Assembly (NCBI GenBank): GCA_033064195.1 | Contig: JARBJD010000074.1 | Coordinates: forward strand, 62,001 to 126,000 | Reading direction: 5' to 3' | Source: Blattamonas nauphoetae | Lineage: Eukaryota > Preaxostyla > Oxymonadida | Length of the DNA: 64,000 bases | Shown here: in pieces, positions 1 to 11,522 of the stretch | Layout: the number at the start of each line of letters is the position of its first letter | Numbering within the stretch: position 1 is the first letter of the stretch | Position numbers and translations under genes: made by a program | Notes under the pieces: model-generated | The model's input: only the letters and a program-made list of their open reading frames with translations | Told to the model about the DNA's origin: nothing | Databases searched by the model: none

Positions 1-1277
<1,277 letters not shown>

Positions 1278-1390
1278 GACTTTTAAAAAAAAGAATGGAT
1301 GAATGGTCCAGATCTCGTGGAATAAATTGATTCTGACTGAACCAGAGCGAAATTGGCAAAAATGGTATAATTCACAAGAAATGAAGTGAA

Positions 1391-3886
1391 TTAATCATAG
1401 GTAATTTCTTTATTCACAGTGACACCTTTCATCATTAAAAGAATGACAATCTGGTCCACAATGGGATTTCTCTGATACTTTTTCCTTTCAACTGACTTCA
1501 AAAAGGCCTTTAATTCTCTACTGTCCTTTTCAGACTGTTGCTTTTGCTCTTCTGTCAGCACCCGAGTATCCTCGATTTCCATCCCCTCTGGGAGGTCCTC
1601 ATCGTCCTCTTCCTCCTCCTCTTCATCCTCTTCCATTTCTCCATCCAATCCATCACAACAAACAACGTCAACCAACTGTAATCCATCGGTACGATGGCGA
1701 GCAAGCATGAGGAGTGAACTTTGTGTGATGCGAGGGAGTTCTGAGAGATCCAGGTGTGTCAGACGGAGTGGATAAGAATGCTCGACTGTGGCTGGTCTGC
1801 TGCTGCATCCACAAAGCTCAGATGGATTCACACTTTCTCCCTTGCTATCTGGAAAGGAAGGTCCATGGAGAAGGAGGGAGAGTCCAGCATCGGTTACATT
1901 CTCACAACCGCTCAGCTTCAACTTTCGGAGAGGAGGGGGCTTGAGGGGCGATTGATCAGATGAAAGATTGTGGAGATGGCCGAGTGAGACGTCAGTCAAG
2001 AGAGTACATCCTGACAGATCCAATTCCTGCAGTGACAAAAATGAATGGCTGATGAGAGCAACTGAATCGTCGTCGAGTCGATCGCATCCGGACAGCATGA
2101 GGGATGTGAGAGTGCGAGTGATCGGACGTTGGGTATTAATTCCTGCTGTCCGATCTTCGTGTCGTATGAGAAGGCGGATTGTGTCCAAAGCTACATTGTC
2201 AACCTCACTTAAATTCAGGCGGACCAAATTCATCTGGCCGATGGCTTCGAAACAGACTGGATGGATACTGGTTGTTGGCTCGGCAAGCGAGAGATCTTGA
2301 AGGTTTGGACAATTGCCTTGAACTGCCAGAATGAAGTCAGGTGTTCCGAGTGAATGTGAAGCGAGAAGTGAGAGAGTATGGAGGGCAAAGAGAGGAACAG
2401 GAGGATCAAAAGTGGTCAGTGATTTCATCCAATCGAGCTTGAGGAGTTCGAGATTGGACATGTTGTGCTGAAGTGGAACAAACCCTCCCGATCCCTGTTG
2501 AGTTCTCCGTTTTGAAGCTTCGAAAGAATCGGCCTCAGCTTTCGTCACATTGAACATCGGTCCAATGTGTGTCACCTTTGACCATCCAGAGAGGTTGAGG
2601 GTTCGGATGTTGTCCATCGTGCGCAACAGGGCAAGGTCTGAATCTCCCAACTTCTTTCCAGAGAATGAGAGATCAAGGGAAGTGGCCTGACCCATCCGAT
2701 CCGAGAGATGCTGAAGAAAGGCGGTTGTTGTGGTGGGCGTGTTGGAGAGGAGGAGCGAATTGAGAGCGAAGGGAGTCGCACCTTGTTGCATGGCGTACAT
2801 TTCGACGAGAGCGTCCTGGTCCAGTTCTTCGTCATCAACTTCATCCTCACCATCTTCATCCAAAGACGGTGCTTGATAGGCCAAGTCAAATTCTGTCTGG
2901 TTGTCGCAGTCGCTGAGGTCCAGAGTTAATAAATTGGGGAGAGATTGGAGGATCTGAACCAGCCCTGATGCAGGGAGATCGATCTCTGCTGACTGAATCT
3001 TCAAAAGGTGAAGGTTTGAGGAATGGAGAGGAAGGGCTGTTTCAACAAGCATTTTGAAAGCCTCTTCAGAGATAGTGAAGTCGCTTCCTTCTGCAATGAA
3101 CTCTTCGAGTTTGGGTTCACTTTCCACTGGTTGGGCTCCTTTTGCTGCGTCTCCCATCCAATAATCTGTTTGGGTATGTTCTGTTTCTGCAGGATCTGGA
3201 TCATTATCAAATCGTCCCCCTCCATTCCCAATTAAAAATGCAATGATCCCTCCTTCTGGCTCTCCCTCCATATTCAGGGGATCTTCAGCAAGGCTCCTTG
3301 CGGCATCATCATCTCCTTCTTCGTTGGCCTCTTCGAACATGAAGTGGCAGTGTGTCAGATCTCTGAATCGTTTTCCCAATGAATAAAAAGCCATCGCATA
3401 TACATCACCATTATCGCATTGTGGGGAACATGATATCTCTAAACGATTAAGTTTATCACCACAATAATCAACAATGTATCGTAAAGAACGGTATGTGAGC
3501 GAGGGGATGTTTGTGAAGTTGATTGTCAGAAGATTGGCCCCACAGCTCTGGCAGAGCGTTTTTATGGACGCATCCCCAATGTTGCTACACCCAGAGAGAT
3601 TTATATGCGTTAGGAAAGGACCGATTTGATGAGAAAATCGTTGGAGAACTGGAGGTGTGAGAACTGTTGAGAATTCTGAGAAGTTGAGAGAGGGAAAGTG
3701 TCTTGAAACAACCGTCTTCCATTTTTTGCACACAAGTTGAAGACTATAATATGAGAGGATGTTTCCACGTGTGAGGATATTCTTTAGGACTGGGTCTGGT
3801 AATGAATTCATTTTATTGGACTTCAGATCATGTTCGGTCGTGATGATTCGGCTTTCATTCTTCCTTATAAGAAGTATTTTGTTCAT
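1391..3886 (-). CDS. F-box / leucine-rich-repeat protein
   Basis: This is an intronless 831-codon reading frame. An F-box lies close to the start (NSLPDPVLKNIL ... LQLVCKKWKTVV). It is followed by many cysteine-containing-type leucine-rich repeats (LTHINLSGCSNIGDASIKTL, LQELDLSGCTLLTDVSL, LRKLKLSGCENVTDAGLSLL, LTHLDLSELPRITQSSLLML), as in FBXL/AMN1 proteins. Such proteins act as substrate receptors of SCF (Skp1-Cullin-F-box) ubiquitin ligases; that role is inferred from family. Two acidic runs are inserted, near residues 345-360 and 750-775. The F-box begins immediately after Met26 (codon at 3811). Met26 is the likelier start, because the neighbouring plus-strand gene begins at 3843 and the two would otherwise overlap head to head. 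Confidence 0.85.
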   Translation of the reverse strand: MNKILLIRKNESRIITTEHDLKSNKMNSLPDPVLKNILTRGNILSYYSLQLVCKKWKTVVSRHFPSLNFSEFSTVLTPPVLQRFSHQIGPFLTHINLSGCSNIGDASIKTLCQSCGANLLTINFTNIPSLTYRSLRYIVDYCGDKLNRLEISCSPQCDNGDVYAMAFYSLGKRFRDLTHCHFMFEEANEEGDDDAARSLAEDPLNMEGEPEGGIIAFLIGNGGGRFDNDPDPAETEHTQTDYWMGDAAKGAQPVESEPKLEEFIAEGSDFTISEEAFKMLVETALPLHSSNLHLLKIQSAEIDLPASGLVQILQSLPNLLTLDLSDCDNQTEFDLAYQAPSLDEDGEDEVDDEELDQDALVEMYAMQQGATPFALNSLLLSNTPTTTTAFLQHLSDRMGQATSLDLSFSGKKLGDSDLALLRTMDNIRTLNLSGWSKVTHIGPMFNVTKAEADSFEASKRRTQQGSGGFVPLQHNMSNLELLKLDWMKSLTTFDPPVPLFALHTLSLLASHSLGTPDFILAVQGNCPNLQDLSLAEPTTSIHPVCFEAIGQMNLVRLNLSEVDNVALDTIRLLIRHEDRTAGINTQRPITRTLTSLMLSGCDRLDDDSVALISHSFLSLQELDLSGCTLLTDVSLGHLHNLSSDQSPLKPPPLRKLKLSGCENVTDAGLSLLLHGPSFPDSKGESVNPSELCGCSSRPATVEHSYPLRLTHLDLSELPRITQSSLLMLARHRTDGLQLVDVVCCDGLDGEMEEDEEEEEEDDEDLPEGMEIEDTRVLTEEQKQQSEKDSRELKAFLKSVERKKYQRNPIVDQIVILLMMKGVTVNKEITYD

Positions 3887-4907
3887 TACTTCAATAACTC
3901 GACGTAAATATCTTCAGTTCTTTTCTGTTTCAAGGGAAAAATTCCTCAAACAGTAAAGCTCCCCTCGAGATTCGACCTTCAAAATGTATCTTTCATTTCC
4001 ACAAAAAAAAGATTAGCTCTATCCCGAATCCGCTTCTCTCAAAACGGTTTTTGATCAAGGGTCTTGTCAATCAAGTTGGTCGATCGCTAGTTCTGGTGCA
4101 TATTGTGATTCACTTTATGTCCAAAAACACATAAATATGACATCATCTGGACAATTTTTGGTCTTTTTCTTCTCTCAACTGAGGTTTTGTTCCTTCATTC
4201 AGCTGAATTGCGACACAACTTGTCACTCCTCCGAACAGGAGAGAATTTGTCAAGGTCAACTTTATTGATCTCCTATATTCCTAGATGGATGTAATGGTGG
4301 TTCAATATATCTCGCATCACGATGTTTGAGGTTACTTTGTTCCTATTTTTGAAGGGCTTGGGTCATTTGGAGTTGTTGATGACGCTTGTCTCCCATACGC
4401 TGGATCTAAAGAAAAATGTTCGGAAACATGTGCTACGACGGCAGAAATGAAGCTGTCATTTCATGGGTATCTTTCTTTCAGTCATTTGAACACAGACAGG
4501 GATCTATGCCCAGCTACTCTCAGCTCAACAAGTGTTGATATCATGAAATATATTCTAATGCGTTATGGTTCTCTTCTCAGTGTGCTTCAGCTCCTTTTTA
4601 GCTGATTAGCCCTCATGGAGGTGTATTCTGATCTTTCTCAGTACCAAGATGGTGTATACTCTCATAAAACCCAAGACTTCCAAGGATATCAGGCCATCCG
4701 CATTGTTGGGTATCTGTTTCATCCTTTTACACCGCTTTCTTACTCAGTTGGGGTCGTGAATCCAATCAGGACTTCTGGATCGTTCATAACAGCTGGGGAG
4801 TTGGATGGGGGAACAAAGGTCGTCTCAAAATTCGCTCCGGTGTCAACGAATGTTCCATTGAGGACCAGTTTTATTTCTTTGTTCCTTGTGAAGACGTGTA
4901 TTGGTAA
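3843..4907 (+). CDS. Cathepsin B-like (papain family C1) protein without catalytic Cys/His
   Basis: Eight exons (3843-3873, 3918-3985, 4017-4160, 4203-4254, 4285-4323, 4355-4579, 4610-4709, 4748-4907) total 819 nt, giving 272 residues. The seven introns are 30-44 nt. The product starts with a hydrophobic signal-like segment (MIRLSFFLIRILFCF). It then goes almost directly into the mature peptidase fold: LPSRFDL, DQGSCQSSWSIAS, GCNGG, GVVDDACLPY, VYSDLSQYQDGVYSHKT, IRIVGWG, NSWGVGWGNKG. The catalytic Cys of CGSCW is Ser (codon 4074-4076) and the catalytic His of GGHA is Gln (codon 4690-4692), while the Asn of NSWG is kept. The usual propeptide is missing. The intact frame argues for a pseudo-protease rather than a decaying gene. 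A GTAAGT at 4905 could be a donor, giving an alternative last exon ending near 4940. Confidence 0.82.
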
Positions 4908-5004
4908 GTTTCGTCATAATGGTTTTCTCAGTTTAATCTGAGCCCACTTCACTCGGAGTGTGAGAACCAGCTTATGACACAAGAAAGGATGGGTGAAATG
5001 CAAC

Positions 5005-6616
5005 TCAAGTTGAAGCAGGAGAAGAGAGTGTCTGTCTGTCGGACAATTCTTTCCGAACTGTCTCATCCAGAGACGAGAGATAATCAAGAATGGGAATCGT
5101 TGGCGAAAATGTCTGCATTAAACTATTTGTGTGTGCTAAGAGAGGCAATTTACGGAGAGCTCGACCACTGAAACCCTGGCATCAAGTGAGTGAGAAGAAA
5201 AGGACACACATCCGCCAACTCGGCAATTTTCAACAAAAAATTGGAGACTATTGTTGGCTCATCAAGCTCTTGCTTCGATTGTGAATTCATTGCATCGTGA
5301 AAAGAAAGGAGAGAGTATGGTCTGCTGAATGAATGAGACCCGAGAACGACAGACTGTTCTTGAGGACTTGTTGATGGTGTTACAATGCCCTTTCTGACAA
5401 GTTCAAGGAGACAAGACGAGAGAATGATGTATCGTGCATGATGGGTGGGATTCGAGATAAGTTGTTTGATGTCCGCCCTGTCAATGAAAGCGGTATCTCG
5501 AAAGAGGATGATAGAAAGAGAAAAATACCAATGGCTGATGTTATATTGGAAGTGGTGAGAACAATGACGTTTGATTTCGTTTTCAGTGCGTCTATCTGTG
5601 TCAAAAGGGCATTCACAACGCGGATGGCATCAGACGGTTCATTTCCGCTCATCGCTGATGTTCGTGATGCTGATAAGCTTTCGACCTCATCTAAAGATAG
5701 AGATTAACAGATTTCAAGGAAAAAATTGAACCGATCAGCAGCACAACGAAGGTCTGTTCATCTTCAATGATCTCGTGGATATGCTGAAACATCCGAAGAA
5801 CGAGCTTTCCACTCTCTGAAAACCACTTTGAAAAGAGTGAGTGTGCATTAATCTCCATAAGGACGCCTCCATTTGCATAGCTGAATAAAGATATCTCAAA
5901 GTGAGCAAAACCGTTCACTTACACTAATTGCGAGTTTTTGAGCAAGTGATCGACACAAAGCGGTCTTTCCTGTTCCAGGAGGTCCATGGAGTAAGATCAG
6001 TCTATTGCAACTAATGATATTTGAGTCGATTTGGACGTCACTGAAGAGAAGTGCCGTTTGCACAAAACATAGAAGCCGTTTCTTCAGGCCTCGTTCGTAA
6101 ATCAAACTGAAATCTTGCTTAGAGGAGAGAAGAATTCAAACTTCTCCCATAGTCCTTCAAATGTTCTGTTTGGGAGCATCCATTGCATACAGCTCGGTGT
6201 ATCGTCGTCTCCACCTTCGCTATCGTCGATAAAACCCTCTTCATCACATCTATAGATGAGAATCATCAATTTTGCCTGCCATAGAACAAGAAAGTCCGTG
6301 TTTGGAAGGACTTCTTCTGAATCGAACAAAGATTGGCGAAGAATGGAACGACGATAGAAACAAACCCAGATCTTCAATTCGAACAGAAACAACAGCATTT
6401 AAAAGAGATTTATTGCCAGAAATATCAACAAATCCACTGCGGAGGATGGGACAAGTATTTGAGATGAAAGATAGAACTTCAGCTCGAATTCCAGGCACAG
6501 AACCAATAAATCCTTCCTTCAGTCGGACTTCGACTAAATGAAAAGTAGATCAGTGTTCAAGAGAGAATTATTGTCGGTATACCAGTGATTGGGATTTGGT
6601 GTTCAGATTGGTTCAT
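5005..6616 (-). CDS. PCH2: PCH2/TRIP13 AAA+ ATPase
   Basis: This AAA+ remodeller acts on HORMA-domain proteins (Mad2, Hop1) in the spindle checkpoint and meiosis, from family knowledge. Eight exons: 6616-6583, 6533-6366, 6316-6142, 6106-5923, 5894-5732, 5690-5529, 5496-5208 and 5167-5005. They total 1,338 nt, or 445 residues. The seven introns are 28-49 nt and all phases agree. Visible motifs are an N-terminal HORMA-binding region ([10 protein letters not shown]), Walker [19 protein letters not shown], the family signature [17 protein letters not shown], Walker [28 protein letters not shown], sensor [20 protein letters not shown], and the sensor-2 region [12 protein letters not shown]. All ATPase residues appear present. 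The length is near the usual ~430 aa. It converges with the cathepsin-like gene (under 100 bp between stops). Confidence 0.92.
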
Positions 6617-6761
6617 GGATAAGGGCTAAATCATGTTCAGATGAATGATTCAATGTAATGAAAACATTTTTAAAACATTAAATTCAGAAAAGATTGATTC
6701 AACCTCATAATTCCTCCATGACCCCCACATTTCATGATGCCTCTGTTCTTTACAATTAACC
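6617..6761. promoter_or_regulatory. Divergent 145-bp intergenic (PCH2 / pecanex-like)
   Basis: The start codons of PCH2 (minus) and the pecanex-like gene (plus) are 145 bp apart. Both promoters must lie here or in the flanking 5' coding sequence. The stretch is AT-rich with an A/T run around 6660-6690. No specific factor site could be recognised. Confidence 0.5.
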
Positions 6762-9700
6762 ATGGAACTGTCGTTTCACCGAGTTCTAACCTCAATATTT
6801 CGAGTTCTTCTCGCACCTTTTTCTACCAATTTCTTTTCCAATCTCACCGGAGGTCTCCAAGTAAACTTTTCTCGCCACACATCAAGTAATGTCGTTTCTC
6901 TTCTGCTCTGGTTATGCTTATTTCTTGTTCCCCTTTTTTTATCGTCTTATGCCAATTCAATGGCTCTTCAAATCGCATATCCTTCGATGGTTCTCCTCCT
7001 CTCCATTTTTGTCTATGTTCTCGGACCTCTCTCAAATATCCTCGCAAATCAATATTTTTCACCTTCAAAACCCAATGTATCCCCTAGTTTACCCCAAGAT
7101 ATGTCAACAGCCGTTGAATCAACCTCGAAAGCAACAATCAAATCCCATGAGTCATCTAGAGCCCTTCCTCCCCTCCAAATCGTTCCACGGTTTTCACAAC
7201 GTGATATGTATCACAGTGTTAGCATTGATTGTCTTGATGATGACTCTGATGCTGATGACTTCTCATTTATCTCGGCACCAACTCTTCTCCAACAATACAG
7301 TCTTTCTCAGATGGATTTTGTGGATATTCCTCCAAATACTGATACTATCTCAGATTCTGATCAAGAAATACAACCATTAATCATAAATTCCAAAGAATCC
7401 ATCGTCAATAGGCGCCTTATCATGTTCTTTCATAAATTTGTCAATACACATCCATTCAATATTCCTCTCCGCCCATCCTGTATTATATACATTTTACTCA
7501 ATTTTTTTCATTCCGTTTGCGCTGCAGTTGCATGTATGATCAATTTTCCAGCTGAAAATCCTGGTCAAACGTCTTCCCCTGATAACCCTTTTTTGAAATG
7601 GTTCTCACAATATTTTGCTCTGTTGTCAGATTATACTCCTTCGGACTCAATATTTTCCGTTTATCGTGTCAATTTTTGGCTGAGTTCAACAGTCTCTCTT
7701 TTCCCCATGTTTTACCCCATCCATCATCCCTATTCTGCAAAAGAATCACAACATCAAACTGAATTCGTCCTCAAGTCACTGTTTTCCAAGAGATCGCACA
7801 ACCAAGGATGGATTGTCTCGTCTCCAAAACTAGAAGCTCCTGCATTCCAATTTTCCCGAGTCATCGTTCATGGATCGATGTGCCTCCTTTCTATCCTCTT
7901 CATGACTTTGCATGGACGATTCCCGAACGCGGCACTTGCTTTCTTCTTCCCATCATCAGAAATAAACTCCATTCCAAGCGTCTTCTTCACTGTCTCTATC
8001 ATCGTCCGAGCCATCGTCCTTCACTTCTGGATTCTCTGTGCAATTGGCCTTGATGATTTCTCTCTCTCAGCAATCACAGCCCTCCTTGAAAGCATCCTCA
8101 TCACTTTCTTTTCATCCACGCCATCGGCAACTCCTCTCTTCGCACTCAAAGAAATCATCTTTTGTGGTGCCTACTTCATTTCGCTGTTTCTCATTATGGG
8201 CAGCTCTGAAACGACTCTGAATCTGATGTTGGCAGAGGGTGTTCTTGTTGGACTAGCATACCTCCTCTCACGAATTCCTCAGAACGCCAACACTTTCTTT
8301 GAACTCCTTCGGGATGATTCTGGAATTCTTTCATTTCCAGAAGTCAAAGAAAAGAAGCTCCCGAACGTGAAGCAGATAAACTTTACACCTCAGAGCGAGA
8401 CTCTTCGTCATTCTGAGCCTATGATCCGACTCCAACAAGGCGAATTAACGATGATGGACCTCACTGAAGTCGCGACGGAACAGGACTCCGTACCCAACCA
8501 TTCACCTCCGAAAGATCCCAGCAGCGGTCACATCAATCATCCTTTCTATGTTTATTCTCCTGAGACAACGTTTCCACAAAGTCATCTCCCATTTAACTAT
8601 CAAACACGTTTTGTATTCGATGCTGTTGTCACGCTTTTGATGATCATCCTCTATGCTTTTCTGGCCTCTCTTGCTTTCGTCTCTCTCCCGCGACAATATC
8701 CTCAACAATTTCTCAGTGTAATGATTGGTGTCGCAATCGTGACACATGTTGTCTTCCCAATCATTCAATACATCATCTCTTTCATTCGTCGTCTCATGCT
8801 GCAATCGTCCACAGTCGAACACACACAAATGCAGAACCATCCCCTCCTCGGCCAGGTGGTCCTGGACACCCTTCAACAGTTTGGAATACTGATTCAACAA
8901 TGGGGGCTTGTCCCTTGGATCGTTCTCAGTCATACACAGACAACAACGACACTCACATCCAACCCAATTTTTGACAGAATCCTCATCATTATCTCGTCTA
9001 TCCACATCCTTCGTAAGTCGTTTCACAATCCTCAAACCCTTCTCTTACCAATCGTCGTCACGTATTCCATCGCAATCTCAAACCCGTTTCCCTTCCACTT
9101 GTCAGAGGTGATGGTTATGGCTGTCACTTCGATGTTGCTCCCACCAATTGAACGATTCTTCCAAAAGTTACTCCATCTCATTCAACATAATTTTGAGTGC
9201 TTTGCATCTGCTTTCTCGATCAGGGAGTACGCATCTCTCGAACTCTATCGCAATCCCATCCTTGTTCTCCTCAACATTGTCTGCGCACTTATCTTCTCAC
9301 TTCCCTCCATGTTGTTGGTTTTCGTAACTTCCTTCATCTCATCTCCAATCTATCCGTTGGGAGGGTCGTTCTTCTTCGTCCCATCTGGGCCCTCCCATAC
9401 CCTCTTCTGGAGTGATGAGGTGCACAATCCCAGGAAAGCACTTTCACAATTCCGCATTGTCCTCGCCGTTGAAGAGCAGACCGTTCGTGCTCAATCATCT
9501 CTCCACAAGCGGCCTCACTATCTCATTCAGCATCTCAGAACTGTTCCCCATTTTTTCCACGTTCCGTTCACATGCCGCGAAAACGCCCCGTCCTATTTTC
9601 GAATGGCTGTCGAGTTGTCTCGTACAATCTGCTCGTTCCGATCTCAACTCAAACTCTCCACGTTGAAAGACGGAGACATGCTTCTTCTTGTTCGATTGAA

Positions 9701-11489
9701 CACCATCCTTGATGAACAACTCCTCATTGATTCTCAGAAAGAAAAATCTTCCCCCAATCGCACGCCGTTCCAGAAACTCTCATCAGTGCTTCAAATTAAC
9801 ATGGAAGGTGTCGTCTGCCTCATCAATGTTGTCTCGGTTGGATACTCTTTCATCACGTTCCAGATCAGTGTCCTTGAGATCAGTCATTACAAGCACGCCA
9901 GTCTTGAATTGACTCGGTTTCTGTTGAACACTCCAAAACCAGTCCCGTTTTCATCTCCCCTTCAATCCCATACAACTCTTGACTTGATGACTCCCCAGAA
10001 GAATCCTCCAAGTGCTTTCGGTTTTCCACTCAAAAGGTCAAAGATGGAAATCATCGGAAATACCCTCCCAATGAGAACCGCTCGTCCAACGTTTGAAAGT
10101 GTACCTCTGTCGTCGTTTACGTCGCTGTACATCCCGTTTGAGTATCTCCTTCTCTATTCCAAACAATCCAAACAGCTCTTTGTCGGGTTTGTGATCCATG
10201 TCCTTATCTTTGAACTCCTCAATTGGACTGGGATGGAGGACGTTCTTCACAACGACGTGATTCTGAGTGAACTCTTCAGCTACGATTTCCATCATTCGTT
10301 TGAGTCCATCACGCATTCATTGCGAGACTTCACCCCAGATCGAGATGAGAATCATCCGGACCGGGGAATCTCCATCGCATCGTTTTATGCATTCTTTCAG
10401 GAATGGGTAGAGATTTGTTCGGGTAAGAAGAAGGAAAGGGATCAAATCAATCGGGAGAAAGCCAAGCAATCCAAAAAAAGACACGAATCACCACCTCCTC
10501 CCGAAGAAGCGCACATAAGACCTCCAGAGCAAGCCACACCTTTCACGATCTCCACTGAGCCAACAAGACGACACCAACTTGCTGAATCAGATGTGGGATC
10601 ATCGTCTAATTCCTCATCGGATTATGTCTCATCTGTTCGTGCCTCTTATCAGGGAAGCATTGTTGATGAAGACGTTGAAGATGGAGAAGAGGACGAAGAA
10701 GAGAACGACCATCATTCCTTCTCGTCCAGTTCGAAAGGAAGTTTTGAAATGGAGATCACAACTGAAATTAGACTTTGTTATGTGTTGTCGATTATTCTCC
10801 GTCAGATTCTCCTCCATCCAATGTCGGTTGAGTCCAAAGATGAGAACCCCAACGAAGCCCTCCTTCACAACATCTGGATGCTGTTTGTAAACTCACCGTC
10901 TCTACGCTTCAAGAAAGGACTCGTCTTCTCGTCAAATGAGTTCCTATCACTCTATTCTCAAATCATTCAGAAGAGCGTTCTGGCATACTTGTTTTTCCAC
11001 GCCTCTTCAGAAAATCAAACTTCGATGAACGATCTCTCCATCCTCGATGAACTCCTCTCTTCTTTGGATCGCCAGTGGGTTGTGACCTCTGAAGAGAACT
11101 CGAAGTGGAAAGACACCCAACTCATTGGAAACAAAAACATGCTTACTCTTCGACGGACGTCTCAGGCATCTCCCAACCATGCTCTCCTGTGGGCTTACGT
11201 CATGATCCCTCAAACTGTCCAATATGATGCTTTTAAACTCAATCCAGAAGCCGTCAGAAGCATCTGGACACAGCACCAAAAGCGCATACTTGTTCACAAA
11301 AAAGATATCATCACTTGCCGAGCTGATGGAATGATGATGACCAACCCACCTGTTCAAAACCACATTCCTCCTTGTCCTCACACTCTCAACAATACTATAT
11401 CACTTTTCTCCCATCCCCCATTCGGACGATGTTCGTATGTGAGTTCGATTATGACTGGATATCCACTTCCGTTCTCTCGCAGACACTAA
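6762..11489 (+). CDS. Pecanex-like multi-span membrane protein
   Basis: This is an uninterrupted 1,575-codon frame with no intron, unlike most neighbours. The N-terminus resembles the pecanex start: a 'LTGGLQVNF' motif followed by paired hydrophobic segments. Many further predicted membrane spans extend to about residue 900. A Ser/acidic linker (SSSNSSSDY, DEDVEDGEEDEEEND) lies near residues 1290-1325. The C-terminal region (ALLWAYVMIPQTVQYD ... LNPEAVRSIW ... PFGRCSYVSSIMTGYP) resembles the conserved Pecanex_C domain. Pecanex proteins are ER/Golgi-type polytopic proteins linked to Notch signalling in animals; the role in a protist is unknown. Assignment is by remembered similarity at the two ends and by topology; the middle is divergent. 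The stop is only 33 bp before the next ATG. Confidence 0.7.
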   Translation: MELSFHRVLTSIFRVLLAPFSTNFFSNLTGGLQVNFSRHTSSNVVSLLLWLCLFLVPLFLSSYANSMALQIAYPSMVLLLSIFVYVLGPLSNILANQYFSPSKPNVSPSLPQDMSTAVESTSKATIKSHESSRALPPLQIVPRFSQRDMYHSVSIDCLDDDSDADDFSFISAPTLLQQYSLSQMDFVDIPPNTDTISDSDQEIQPLIINSKESIVNRRLIMFFHKFVNTHPFNIPLRPSCIIYILLNFFHSVCAAVACMINFPAENPGQTSSPDNPFLKWFSQYFALLSDYTPSDSIFSVYRVNFWLSSTVSLFPMFYPIHHPYSAKESQHQTEFVLKSLFSKRSHNQGWIVSSPKLEAPAFQFSRVIVHGSMCLLSILFMTLHGRFPNAALAFFFPSSEINSIPSVFFTVSIIVRAIVLHFWILCAIGLDDFSLSAITALLESILITFFSSTPSATPLFALKEIIFCGAYFISLFLIMGSSETTLNLMLAEGVLVGLAYLLSRIPQNANTFFELLRDDSGILSFPEVKEKKLPNVKQINFTPQSETLRHSEPMIRLQQGELTMMDLTEVATEQDSVPNHSPPKDPSSGHINHPFYVYSPETTFPQSHLPFNYQTRFVFDAVVTLLMIILYAFLASLAFVSLPRQYPQQFLSVMIGVAIVTHVVFPIIQYIISFIRRLMLQSSTVEHTQMQNHPLLGQVVLDTLQQFGILIQQWGLVPWIVLSHTQTTTTLTSNPIFDRILIIISSIHILRKSFHNPQTLLLPIVVTYSIAISNPFPFHLSEVMVMAVTSMLLPPIERFFQKLLHLIQHNFECFASAFSIREYASLELYRNPILVLLNIVCALIFSLPSMLLVFVTSFISSPIYPLGGSFFFVPSGPSHTLFWSDEVHNPRKALSQFRIVLAVEEQTVRAQSSLHKRPHYLIQHLRTVPHFFHVPFTCRENAPSYFRMAVELSRTICSFRSQLKLSTLKDGDMLLLVRLNTILDEQLLIDSQKEKSSPNRTPFQKLSSVLQINMEGVVCLINVVSVGYSFITFQISVLEISHYKHASLELTRFLLNTPKPVPFSSPLQSHTTLDLMTPQKNPPSAFGFPLKRSKMEIIGNTLPMRTARPTFESVPLSSFTSLYIPFEYLLLYSKQSKQLFVGFVIHVLIFELLNWTGMEDVLHNDVILSELFSYDFHHSFESITHSLRDFTPDRDENHPDRGISIASFYAFFQEWVEICSGKKKERDQINREKAKQSKKRHESPPPPEEAHIRPPEQATPFTISTEPTRRHQLAESDVGSSSNSSSDYVSSVRASYQGSIVDEDVEDGEEDEEENDHHSFSSSSKGSFEMEITTEIRLCYVLSIILRQILLHPMSVESKDENPNEALLHNIWMLFVNSPSLRFKKGLVFSSNEFLSLYSQIIQKSVLAYLFFHASSENQTSMNDLSILDELLSSLDRQWVVTSEENSKWKDTQLIGNKNMLTLRRTSQASPNHALLWAYVMIPQTVQYDAFKLNPEAVRSIWTQHQKRILVHKKDIITCRADGMMMTNPPVQNHIPPCPHTLNNTISLFSHPPFGRCSYVSSIMTGYPLPFSRRH

Positions 11490-11522
11490 AATGTTTTTCT
11501 AATGGTTTGATCAACTCTCACC

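Noticed and set aside
4426-4470. A 15-nt intron (GTATCTTTCTTTCAG) in the cathepsin-like gene
   Set aside because: The 15 bases are in frame without a stop, so reading them as coding is simpler.
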